A stretch of 64,000 bases of DNA, taken from assembly GCA_029260075.1 (NCBI GenBank), contig JAJDDY010000067.1:62001-126000 (forward strand). Reading direction: 5' to 3'. The notes beneath the pieces are model-generated. The model was not told the DNA's origin and did no database searches. It saw only the letters and a program-made list of their open reading frames with translations. How positions within the stretch are numbered: the stretch's first letter is position 1; each line of letters begins with the position of its first letter. A program made the translations under genes and the position numbers. Of the stretch, positions 25,647-33,051 are shown piece by piece. The DNA comes from Phycisphaerae bacterium. Lineage in GTDB: Bacteria > Planctomycetota > Phycisphaerae > UBA1845.

Positions 25647-25651
25647 ACGCC

Positions 25652-25797
25652 TATCGAAAAAGTGTGACACCGGAACACAGTTTGGCACGTGCACAAAGTG
25701 AAGCACCCGATCAAGGTGTAGCACCTGATCAAAGTGTTGCATCAGGGCAAAGTGTGGCACCGGCTTCCAGCCGGTGATCCATTGACGATTTCTCCAT
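25652..25797. repeat. IR-C repeat copy 4, split by a tandem array
   Basis: A partial IR-C start (CGAAAAAGTGTGACACCGG) at the left and a full end (AAAGTGTGGCACCGGCTTCC then AGCCGGTGATCCATTGACG) at the right, with an 18-nt tandem array between them. Confidence 0.8.
25695..25766 (+). repeat. Four 18-nt tandem units derived from IR-C
   Basis: Units AAAGTGAAGCACCCGATC, AAGGTGTAGCACCTGATC, AAAGTGTTGCATCAGGGC and AAAGTGTGGCACCGGCTT run head to tail with no spacers. The last is the start of the intact IR-C end, which suggests local duplication of an IR-C segment. Confidence 0.8.
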
Positions 25798-25966
25798 CTT
25801 TGATGGTCACGCTCCAACCGCCAATACTCATGGGCAGGAAAACCAGGACGGACGCTCGTGCCTTGTCGGCTGAACACCCGAAGCGACGCAGACTAAATAC
25901 AAGAGAGAGGCGGCGCGAGCGAAGTACACACGAAAAAAGGTGATTGTCCCTGTCATCCACATATGC

Positions 25967-25988
25967 GTGCGAGAAGGGATTCACGCAC
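25967..25988. repeat. IR-D palindrome copy 1
   Basis: Arms GTGCGAGAA and TTCACGCAC (one mismatch) around GGGA. First of four copies before the ACP gene's 3' end. Confidence 0.8.
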
Positions 25989-26030
25989 GAGCGGTTGTCT
26001 GTTGTCGCGCCGCTGCGTAAGTAAGTGTGG

Positions 26031-26052
26031 GTGCGAGAAGTGGTTCCCGGAA
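26031..26052. repeat. IR-D palindrome copy 2, degenerate
   Basis: GTGCGAGAAGTGGTTCCCGG: left arm intact, right arm lost. Preceded by GTAAGTAAGTGTGG, also present before copy 4. Confidence 0.6.
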
Positions 26053-26058
26053 ATCGGG

Positions 26059-26080
26059 GTGCGAGAAAGGATTCACGCAC
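26059..26080. repeat. IR-D palindrome copy 3
   Basis: GTGCGAGAA, AGGA, TTCACGCAC. Confidence 0.8.
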
Positions 26081-26098
26081 CTGCGGAAGTAAGTGTGG

Positions 26099-26120
26099 GT
26101 GCGAGAACGGATTCACGCAC
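26099..26120. repeat. IR-D palindrome copy 4
   Basis: GTGCGAGAA, CGGA, TTCACGCAC, preceded by GAAGTAAGTGTGG. It ends 26 bp before the ACP stop codon on the minus strand. Confidence 0.8.
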
Positions 26121-26146
26121 CAGCGAGCTGCTGCGGCCGAGTCCAG

Positions 26147-26395
26147 TTATGCAGCCGCCATTTTCTCGCGCATCATTTCGAATATGTCGTTTAGGCAGGT
26201 GACTCGTTGGATGACGTCTTCGGGGAGTTCTTTGCGGATGGTGGATTCTATGGTCGCGATCATGTGTACCGCGTCCAATGAGTCGAGGCCAATCTCGGGG
26301 AATGGCTTGGTCAGGTCGATCTCGTCGACCGGGACGCGAATGGTTTCCGACAACCACTCCAAAATCTCAAGTTTCGCAGCTTCATAATTGGCCAT
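26147..26395 (-). CDS. Acyl carrier protein
   Basis: An 82-residue acidic four-helix carrier. The 4'-phosphopantetheine site is Ser39 in FPEIGLDSLDAVHMIATIE, with the classical DSL motif. Start at 26395 (MANYEAAKLE) has GAGGGGGT upstream and lies 8 bp after the stop of the DUF1702-like gene, so they are co-transcribed. It is not beside fabD, fabF or fabG, so it is more likely dedicated to a specialised acyl product than to bulk fatty-acid synthesis. The 3' side is packed with IR-D and IR-C repeats. Confidence 0.88.
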   Translation of the reverse strand: MANYEAAKLEILEWLSETIRVPVDEIDLTKPFPEIGLDSLDAVHMIATIESTIRKELPEDVIQRVTCLNDIFEMMREKMAAA

Positions 26396-26403
26396 AGCTC
26401 TAT

Positions 26404-27492
26404 CTACCCCCTCTTGGTCACCGACGCCGCCGTGTGCGGCTTCGGTGCGGCTGATTGTTGTGTAATGGCGGCCAGTGGATATTCGATGTGACCGGCCATC
26501 CATTCACTCACACGGTCGCGCCAGCGGCGATAGCCATCGGGCAGACCGTCGTTGCGAACGAGTAATTCAATACGATCGCACTCGCGTATGGACGCCATGA
26601 CCGCCTCGCGAATCGGGGCGTCCACATGGGCCATATCACGCTCGAACTGATCGCGATCGGTAATGGAACGGGCCTTGAGTGCGAAACACATACCCAAGTG
26701 GAACTGATCGCGCCATTCGGTGGGCATGTGCATGGCCAACTGTCGGGCTTGTTCCAAACGATCGGTATTGACGAACACCGCTGCAAGTCCCACACCGGCC
26801 GCCGCTTGCGGCGCGATGTCACCGAAACCGCGAATATGCTCGACCATGGTTTCGGGTTGACTCATATAGAGAAACAACATGGCCCGACCGGCACCTTGGT
26901 AGGCTGCGGACCGTGCATAGCCGTCGAGCTTATCCAACGGCGCGAGACCGGCGGGGTTTTTCGGATAGTCGAAGAACGCATGTTTAAAGCCAAAGCCGTC
27001 GTGGCAGAGGTATCGGTGCAATGGGTCGAGCCCGTCCACGATGTGTGCCAACTTGTCGGCACTGTGACCCCGCATGCCCGACCAGAAACCCAGCCCGACG
27101 TAATACAGATAGCGAAACTCCGGCGCCGTCTTGACGAGCAGGTTTTCGAATTCTTCGGCGCGATAGTTAAACAGTCGACGCAGCGTAAACCCCATGGCTA
27201 CACCCTCTTCAGTGAACGGGCGATAGCGCGGCGGCTGGGCGTCGCAATGAGCGCGCCAGACGCGCTGCGACGGAGCCGTGATCATGGCGTTGAAGCCACG
27301 AGCAAAGCTTGCGAGGATTGAGTCGACGCGGTCGATGTCCTCCGGTTGCGTAACGGCGAGGCCCAACCGCTTCACCGTCATGCGACTTGCGGAAATCTTG
27401 AACGGGATGAACACGTATCGCCACCATCCCGTGCCCAAAGACACGGCCACAGCAATCGCTACTGCTATCCCAATTGTGATCCAACCGCCCAT
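26404..27492 (-). CDS. DUF1702-like membrane-anchored protein
   Basis: A 362-residue protein with one N-terminal membrane segment (WITIGIAVAIAVAVSLGTGWW) and a large soluble helical domain. Blocks such as SFARGFNAMITAP, FTEEGVAMGFTLRRLF, EFRYLYYVGLGFWSGMRG and YDGFGFKHAFFDYPK-like text (CHDGFGFKHAFFDYP) resemble DUF1702, a family known from enediyne and related polyketide gene clusters and of unknown activity. The match is from memory of the family pattern and should be treated as likely, not certain. It precedes the acyl carrier protein gene and is divergent from an RND exporter. Confidence 0.6.
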   Translation of the reverse strand: MGGWITIGIAVAIAVAVSLGTGWWRYVFIPFKISASRMTVKRLGLAVTQPEDIDRVDSILASFARGFNAMITAPSQRVWRAHCDAQPPRYRPFTEEGVAMGFTLRRLFNYRAEEFENLLVKTAPEFRYLYYVGLGFWSGMRGHSADKLAHIVDGLDPLHRYLCHDGFGFKHAFFDYPKNPAGLAPLDKLDGYARSAAYQGAGRAMLFLYMSQPETMVEHIRGFGDIAPQAAAGVGLAAVFVNTDRLEQARQLAMHMPTEWRDQFHLGMCFALKARSITDRDQFERDMAHVDAPIREAVMASIRECDRIELLVRNDGLPDGYRRWRDRVSEWMAGHIEYPLAAITQQSAAPKPHTAASVTKRG

Positions 27493-27928
27493 ACGAAAAC
27501 CTGAACTGCTTAGAAGATCTGCTTGGCCAAACCGGCCACGCCATCAGCGCCGACCGCCCCGGTCGGTCCACGGACGAACCCTACGATTCGTACCGAAAGA
27601 TGATAGCTGGCTCGGCAGCAAGAATCGTGCTGGTGCCTCAGCGCACCGAAACATGACGATATAGAGCCATCCTATCGTTTTAAGTACGCCATTCCAAGTA
27701 CTTTCCTGACACGGGCGTCCGAGATTATTTGGTTACTCGGTGGTTCCGAGCCACCTAAGCCTACGCCGGCATGCGGGCTCATCCTCTCAAAACGGCCGTG
27801 ACGGCTCCTAGCGGAAGGGAATTACTGGCGGCGGTTAGTGAACGTTGTACTGGTGGCGCGCTTTGGACTAGGATACCGTCTGCGTTTCGTGCTATTTGGT
27901 TCTATCTTGTCAGCTTCAATTTGAAAGT
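27493..27928. other. Divergent intergenic region between DUF1702-like gene and RND exporter gene
   Basis: No gene, no repeat of families IR-A to IR-D. A small hairpin GGTGG/CCACC lies at 27739-27755. A TTGGAC at 27864 has no matching -10. It presumably holds both promoters. Confidence 0.4.
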
Positions 27929-30709
27929 GTGAACGCAATTTTAAGATTCTCTATCCGCCACCCGTGGTGGGTATTCGCCATCACGATCATCGCGACGCTC
28001 GGCGTGGCGCCAGGGATTTTCCGCCTCAAGATTCGCACCGACGGCCACGCTCTTGTGCCCAAAGACGCGTCGGAGATTCTTCTCGATCGGACGATTCGGG
28101 ATAGCTTCGGTATCGCCGACCCCGTGGTCATACTGATTCGCACGAAGCACGAGCGCGGCGTGTTCAACAAGCAGACCGTGGCCCTCGTGGCTGACCTGAC
28201 GGCTGACCTAATGGCTGCCAAGATCGTGGCACCCCACCACATCCTTAGCCTCGCGACCGAGAAGGGATATCGCGTCAAGCCCGGGACGTTGAAGTTCCGA
28301 GCGTTTCTAGAACCGCTTCCGCAAACGAACCAAGAGCTGGATACGCTTCGGGACGACCTCGACAAGATCCAACTTTACAACGGTACGATCGTCTCTTTCG
28401 ACAAGACCGCGACAGCCATCATGGTGGGCATCCCGCCCGAGCGAGATCGAATGGCCCTGTTTCACTCGGTGCTCGATGTGATCGACGACCGGCGACCGTT
28501 TGAGGATGACGTGACGTTGATCGGCGCCCCTGTGGCTGAGGGATTGCTCGGAACGCACATTCTCGAAGACCTCGGCGTGCCGTCGAGGGTGCTCGGGCAT
28601 CCGTCCACAACGGAAGACGACAGCGCCGGGCGAATGCCGCACACTCTGTACGAACTTCGCGTGTGGGTCGCGCGACACATCGGTCTGGTTCCGGTAGCGC
28701 TCGCGCTCATGGCCTTTGTCTTTCTGCTGGCCTTTCGCAGTTGGGTCGCCGCGATGTTGCCTCTGGCTGAAGTGGGGGCTTGTCTGTTGTTCGTCTTCGG
28801 CGTGATGGGTTGGTGCGATACGCCGCTCTACCTGACTACGGCTGTGCTGCCGGTGATTCTTACCGCCATCGGTGTAGCCGACGAGATTCACATCTTCGCG
28901 CGGTATCAAGAATTGCTACGCGAGTATGGTGTGGATCGGCACGTCGAAGCGCTCACGGCGACGATGTCGGAGATGTGGGTTCCCGTCGTAAAGACCTCCG
29001 TCACCACAGCCGTCGGCTTTCTTTCCTTCGCCCTGTCGCCGATCGCTCCGGTTCGGGCGTTCGGACTGTATACCGCGTTGGGCATTGTGTTTTGCATGTT
29101 GTTCTCCTTGGCGACGATCCCGGCTGTGCTCGGACGGATTGCCCCCAGGCGTTTCGTCGGCGCGCGCCGAAAGGCCGTGGTCGAAGAACGTCATCGCGTC
29201 ACATTGATCGAGCGATTTGGACACCTTGTGCAACGCGGGCGGTATGTGGTCATCGCCGGGGCGTTTGCGGTCGTGGTCGCAGCCTGCTACGGCGTGCCCC
29301 GCGTGGTCGTTCAGGACAGTTGGATCGACGGGTTCGCCCCACAGAGTGAGTTTCACAAAGCGGCGACGTTTTTCAATGAGCAGTTCCTCGGCATGCACAC
29401 CTTACTCGTTCGTGTGGACATGGACAGACCGGCTGCGATCAGAGGTACGGTGGCGTTCAGCGCCATCGAACACAACCAGATCACTATTCCTGCGGACGGT
29501 ATTGCAGACCCACAGTCGCTTGTCGGTCGCTTCCTGTTCCTTCGGCGCCCGAACGGTGTTCCGGATGCGGAGCTTCCGTCGTCACGGCGATTTCGCGACC
29601 ATTGGGATTCGCGTATCGAGTCGGTGAAGAAGGAAGGTGCGCAGATCGTTCTTTCGCCTTCGCGCAAGGATGGTTCCGCCAAGTTGACCATGAAGCCGCG
29701 GCGCGACGAACATATTGAGTATGACATCAAGTCGCAATGGTTTATGCGTCCCGACGTACTTAGGCGACTTAAGAAATTGGAACTGTTCCTTGCCGACCAG
29801 AAAGCGTTCGCCGTCGGCGGCGTTGTGGGTCCGGCGAGGTACATCGAGACGACCAACTACATGGTCCGCCGTCGAGAGGACGCCCGGGTTATCCCCGATC
29901 GAACTGAACGGGTCGAATGGCTTTGGGGCCAGTATGGACGTGTGCGTACGCCGGAGCGATTGCGGCAGATCGTCAACGAGGATTACACGCGCTCGATTAT
30001 CGGTGTGTTAATGAAGAACGCGAACTTTGTAGACACCGCGAGACTGATGGACACCATTCGCGGGTATGAACAGACGGAACTGGCTAAGAACGAAACGGAA
30101 CTTCAATTCGCCGGCGATGTGGCTGTGAGTCAGGCGCTTATCAAAGCCATCGTGCGTACGCAAGTGCTATCGCTGATCGGATCGCTCGTCGGGATCGTGC
30201 TCATTACGTCACTACTTGGGAAATCGCTGCGTTGGGGTCTTGCTTGCGTTTTGCCCTGTGCCCTCGCGGTGTTCGTGAATTTTGCGGTGATGGGGTATAC
30301 GTCAATGCCACTTGGCGTGGCCACGTCGATGTTCTCCGGCATGACGCTGGGTATCGGTGTGGACTTCGCCATTCATTTTCTCGAACGATACCGGCGATCG
30401 TGCGCGCGCGGGCTCGACCGTGCGGCTGCACTGAACGATACGATACGCGCGACCGGACCAGCCATCTTCATTGACGCCATCGCAGTCGGCGTGGGGTTCG
30501 GAATTCTGACACTCTCACAGGTGCCCGCCAATGCACGTCTGGGATTCCTTGTCGTGCTGAGCATCGCCGGATGTCTCGCAGCCACAATGATCCTGCTTCC
30601 CGCATTGCTATCACTTGGGCGTGATCGCGGGCACAGGATTGATAACGCCGTCAGTCTGGCCGAAGTCGTGGTCGGTTCGGACGGAGATCGTGAGCTTGGC
30701 GACGGGTAG
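27929..30709 (+). CDS. RND/MMPL-superfamily exporter
   Basis: A protein of about 926 residues with the two-fold RND layout: one transmembrane helix near the N-terminus (HPWWVFAITIIATLGV), a large periplasmic loop of about 230 residues, five helices (VALALMAFVFLLAFRSWVAA onward) with GVADEIHIFARYQE, then a second half with YVVIAGAFAVVVAACYGV, another loop and five helices ending LSIAGCLAATMILLPALL. The second conserved acidic motif is GIGVDFAIHFLERYR. This is the HpnN/MMPL-like branch that moves lipids or hydrophobic products, with no obvious membrane-fusion partner nearby. GTG at 27929 is chosen because residues before it look non-coding; TTG at 27896 is possible. Its 3' end overlaps the convergent hydrolase gene by 99 bp. 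Confidence 0.85.
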   Translation: MNAILRFSIRHPWWVFAITIIATLGVAPGIFRLKIRTDGHALVPKDASEILLDRTIRDSFGIADPVVILIRTKHERGVFNKQTVALVADLTADLMAAKIVAPHHILSLATEKGYRVKPGTLKFRAFLEPLPQTNQELDTLRDDLDKIQLYNGTIVSFDKTATAIMVGIPPERDRMALFHSVLDVIDDRRPFEDDVTLIGAPVAEGLLGTHILEDLGVPSRVLGHPSTTEDDSAGRMPHTLYELRVWVARHIGLVPVALALMAFVFLLAFRSWVAAMLPLAEVGACLLFVFGVMGWCDTPLYLTTAVLPVILTAIGVADEIHIFARYQELLREYGVDRHVEALTATMSEMWVPVVKTSVTTAVGFLSFALSPIAPVRAFGLYTALGIVFCMLFSLATIPAVLGRIAPRRFVGARRKAVVEERHRVTLIERFGHLVQRGRYVVIAGAFAVVVAACYGVPRVVVQDSWIDGFAPQSEFHKAATFFNEQFLGMHTLLVRVDMDRPAAIRGTVAFSAIEHNQITIPADGIADPQSLVGRFLFLRRPNGVPDAELPSSRRFRDHWDSRIESVKKEGAQIVLSPSRKDGSAKLTMKPRRDEHIEYDIKSQWFMRPDVLRRLKKLELFLADQKAFAVGGVVGPARYIETTNYMVRRREDARVIPDRTERVEWLWGQYGRVRTPERLRQIVNEDYTRSIIGVLMKNANFVDTARLMDTIRGYEQTELAKNETELQFAGDVAVSQALIKAIVRTQVLSLIGSLVGIVLITSLLGKSLRWGLACVLPCALAVFVNFAVMGYTSMPLGVATSMFSGMTLGIGVDFAIHFLERYRRSCARGLDRAAALNDTIRATGPAIFIDAIAVGVGFGILTLSQVPANARLGFLVVLSIAGCLAATMILLPALLSLGRDRGHRIDNAVSLAEVVVGSDGDRELGDG

Positions 30710-32110
30710 TTTGCGGAACACCCATTCGTCGCGAGCGTATTCGAGCATGGTTCCAATGCTCGGTTCCAAAGTGCCGCGGTGGCGGCGCCGACCGTTGCAG
30801 ATCACGGTCACCGACTCCGTGAAATCAATCAGTCCGTCCGGCAGCAACAACTCGACACGCGCGCAGCGGCACGTTTCAAGCGTAATGGTCTGCCCCTCTA
30901 TGGCACCCGAGAGATACGCGAGCTTGCTCTTGATCACGGCGTCGACGAAACCGTCGTGATCCACACGCGCGGTCGGAAGGATGGAGAGTTGATTAGCTGT
31001 CCATACATTCCCCTTGAAACGCGTCTGCCGACACCACGCCGCCCGACCATGGGCGGGATATCTAAACCAGCGCATGGCGTGTGTGGGCACGTCTGACCGG
31101 CGACGCGAAAGCATTTCTTGCAGAGGCCTTGGGGGAATAGCCATCGACGCCACGTCGGAGGCGGACACTGCGATTCCCGTAAAGGAAATGTTCGCGGGCG
31201 CTGCCAACGATGAGATGAGTTGATTGTGCGCCGCGACAGCGCGCTGTCGCCCGTTCGTGGTCGAATCGGTTATGTTACCCCACACCGAGAGGACCGGCAG
31301 GCGTTCCAGATTGCTCAAGACAATCGGATACATCTGCGCGGGATAGACATAGTTCGGATACCCGGACAGACAAAGAACACCGGCAAAGAGGTCGGGGGTT
31401 TGGATGGCTATCATCCACGCCGCGTCGGCGCCATTGTTCACGCCAATCAAGAACACGCGATCGGTGTCAACGTGAATCTGACGCCGCACCGCACGAAGTA
31501 GGTCGGTTAGCGCGCTGCCCGTCGAGTCGTGGCCAAGCGCAATCTGTTCCGGAACAACCACAACAACGAACGCTTCGGTGAGTGCGCCGAGTATTCGTGC
31601 GACGCGCGACAGCGTCCGTTCCGGCGACTCGGGGCCATCCGGAGGGGCAACGATGAGGGGATAGCGCTTCGCGTTGTCGTAGGGCTTGGGAATCTTGTAG
31701 GCAACTTGCAGCGTTTGCCCGCCGGGCGTGGCTAACGAAAACGAAGAAACCCCCGGCGAACGAGGTTCCCACACATTCGCAGCCCGCAGAGCAAGGGACA
31801 CCGCTTTCACTGACCCATGCGCCAGCTTCTCGATGTCGTCGAGAAGCCTGCGACGTTCACCGTCATCGGGCGTACGAAGGTACTGCTCGGTCAGCTCGAC
31901 AAGCCTAGCGTTGGGCCGGGGAAGTTGGGCCAAGGTTGCCGACGCCATCGCGCCGGAGAGGATCGTAGCGATCGCGACTGTTCGGCAGAGAAAGAAACCG
32001 AACCGCCCACGTCGCCCGGAGCCTGCCGCCGACCTCTTTCCAGCCGAACCCCGTGGCAAGCCTACGCAAGATCCGCTCCGCCGCGTGAAATCAGATTCCG
32101 GATTGGTCAT
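30611..32110 (-). CDS. Secreted alpha/beta-hydrolase-fold protein lacking the nucleophile serine
   Basis: A 499-residue protein with Arg-rich n-region, signal core TVAIATILSGAMASATLA, a helical segment, and from about residue 125 an alpha/beta-hydrolase domain of the esterase/PHB-depolymerase sort: YPLIVAPPDGPE, FVVVVVPEQIALG, and DTDRVFLIGVNNGADAAWMI. The elbow GxSxG reads GVNNG (223-227), so the catalytic Ser is Asn225 and hydrolysis by the usual route is unlikely. A C-terminal beta region follows. Start at 32110 has GAGGAAG upstream. Upstream in-frame sequence is repeat and is rejected. It is convergent with, and overlaps, the RND gene. Confidence 0.75.
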   Translation of the reverse strand: MTNPESDFTRRSGSCVGLPRGSAGKRSAAGSGRRGRFGFFLCRTVAIATILSGAMASATLAQLPRPNARLVELTEQYLRTPDDGERRRLLDDIEKLAHGSVKAVSLALRAANVWEPRSPGVSSFSLATPGGQTLQVAYKIPKPYDNAKRYPLIVAPPDGPESPERTLSRVARILGALTEAFVVVVVPEQIALGHDSTGSALTDLLRAVRRQIHVDTDRVFLIGVNNGADAAWMIAIQTPDLFAGVLCLSGYPNYVYPAQMYPIVLSNLERLPVLSVWGNITDSTTNGRQRAVAAHNQLISSLAAPANISFTGIAVSASDVASMAIPPRPLQEMLSRRRSDVPTHAMRWFRYPAHGRAAWCRQTRFKGNVWTANQLSILPTARVDHDGFVDAVIKSKLAYLSGAIEGQTITLETCRCARVELLLPDGLIDFTESVTVICNGRRRHRGTLEPSIGTMLEYARDEWVFRKLPVAKLTISVRTDHDFGQTDGVINPVPAITPK

Positions 32111-32142
32111 TTTCGCTTCCTCGTTTGTTCCGGCATTAGCTG

Positions 32143-32198
32143 CCTGTTGAAAGAGTGTGGCACCGGCTTCCACCCGGTGATCCATTAGCGATTTCCGC
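32143..32198. repeat. IR-C repeat copy 5
   Basis: CTGTTGAAAGAGTGTGGCAC then CGGCTTCCACCCGGTGATCC and ATTAGCGATTTCC. It lies just upstream of the hydrolase start. Confidence 0.85.
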
Positions 32199-32651
32199 CT
32201 CTTGACTGGGGCGAGTCCCGTTATTACGCGCGGGTTCGCGGTGACGCGCTTGAAGACCTGTGTTCTTCAACACACTGTTCTGGATGCCGGAGAACTCGTG
32301 CGCGCGACCCGAAGCGTACCCGCAGCTGCCCTTGTTCGGAACGCCGGACGGAACGTCGTGGTTGCGCACCAGGGCATTGCAGTCGTACTGCGAATGCTAC
32401 CGTTACGATCATTCTTACGAGCGATGGTCATTGTGCGCACTACGCTTGGCTATGTTGCCCGTTCGGTTCGCACTCTTCACAACACCTGCGAGAGAACGAT
32501 AGAGCCTCGGGCGACGCGCTCGATTCGACTCCCCCACTGCTGAAGCCATGGGCCACCCGGGCACGGCGCGCCGCCGCTTTGCCTTCGTTCGGGTTCTCGC
32601 CAAACCTGTGAGACGTTTTCGGATTGGTTCCCTACGGGGCCTCATGCGTGA
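32199..32651. other. Gap without recognised gene, containing one IR-B half copy
   Basis: Short open frames on both strands here look random and have no ribosome binding sites. The only recognised element is IR-B copy 3 at 32519-32558. Confidence 0.5.
32519..32558. repeat. IR-B repeat copy 3 (right arm)
   Basis: CTCGATTCGACTCCCCCACT followed by GCTGAAGCCATGGGCCACCC. Confidence 0.85.
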
Positions 32652-32679
32652 TTGACAGACGGTGCCCGACGCCTATACT
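32652..32679 (+). promoter_or_regulatory. Strong sigma70-type promoter upstream of nusA
   Basis: TTGACA (32652-32657), 16-base spacer, TATACT (32674-32679), one mismatch from the two consensus hexamers. Start of transcription expected near 32686, about 365 nt before the nusA ATG. Confidence 0.65.
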
Positions 32680-32685
32680 CATGCC

Positions 32686-32906
32686 AGAATTGAACGGATG
32701 TACCGTTCAGCGACGGCTGTCGGTCGGCGCAGTGGTTGTTTCCTCTGCGTATTGGCCGCAGAAGCTGGAATGTGAGAACAGCGACTGATGGCCATGCGGG
32801 TGCGTAGCATGCAACGGAGCTTCGGGATGCACTAGGTCGTCTTCCCAATGCTTGGTACCGTGCCTTGTGTCCACGTGGGATAGCAGCTTGCGCCCACGTT
32901 TTTTTT
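32686..32906 (+). ncRNA. Candidate structured leader or small RNA ending in a terminator hairpin
   Basis: The stretch from the promoter to the T-run would give an RNA of about 220 nt. It can fold several hairpins: TGAACGG/CCGTTCA (32691-32709), CTGCG/CGCAG around TATTGGC, and CATGC/GCATG further on. The end is a terminator-like hairpin with eight T. It may be a nusA attenuator leader or a free-standing small RNA. No match to tmRNA, RNase P RNA or the SRP GGAA motif was seen. Confidence 0.4.
32874..32906 (+). terminator. Intrinsic terminator-like hairpin inside the nusA leader
   Basis: CGTGGG (32874-32879) pairs with CCCACG (32893-32898), followed by eight T (32899-32906). It lies 145 bp before the nusA ATG, so some transcripts must read through, or nusA has a second promoter. 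Confidence 0.6.
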
Positions 32907-33051
32907 GTGCCGAGTTCAGACGCCCACGCGTGTCGTGTTCGCACGATCCGACGATGACAATTCGGGGGTCGTGCCGTCGAATGGGCCGTCTGACGCCGTG
33001 TGGCGTGGTTTTTGTACAGATTCTGAACCCAAAGGAAGCGACACCAGAGCC

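Noticed and set aside
25695-26120. Possible CRISPR array
   Set aside because: The units are 18-nt tandem or short palindromes with irregular or no spacers, no cas gene is nearby, and the palindrome recurs elsewhere as dispersed single copies.
32260-32502. 80-codon open frame between the hydrolase and nusA
   Set aside because: No ribosome binding site or recognisable motif, and it partly reads toward an IR-B copy.
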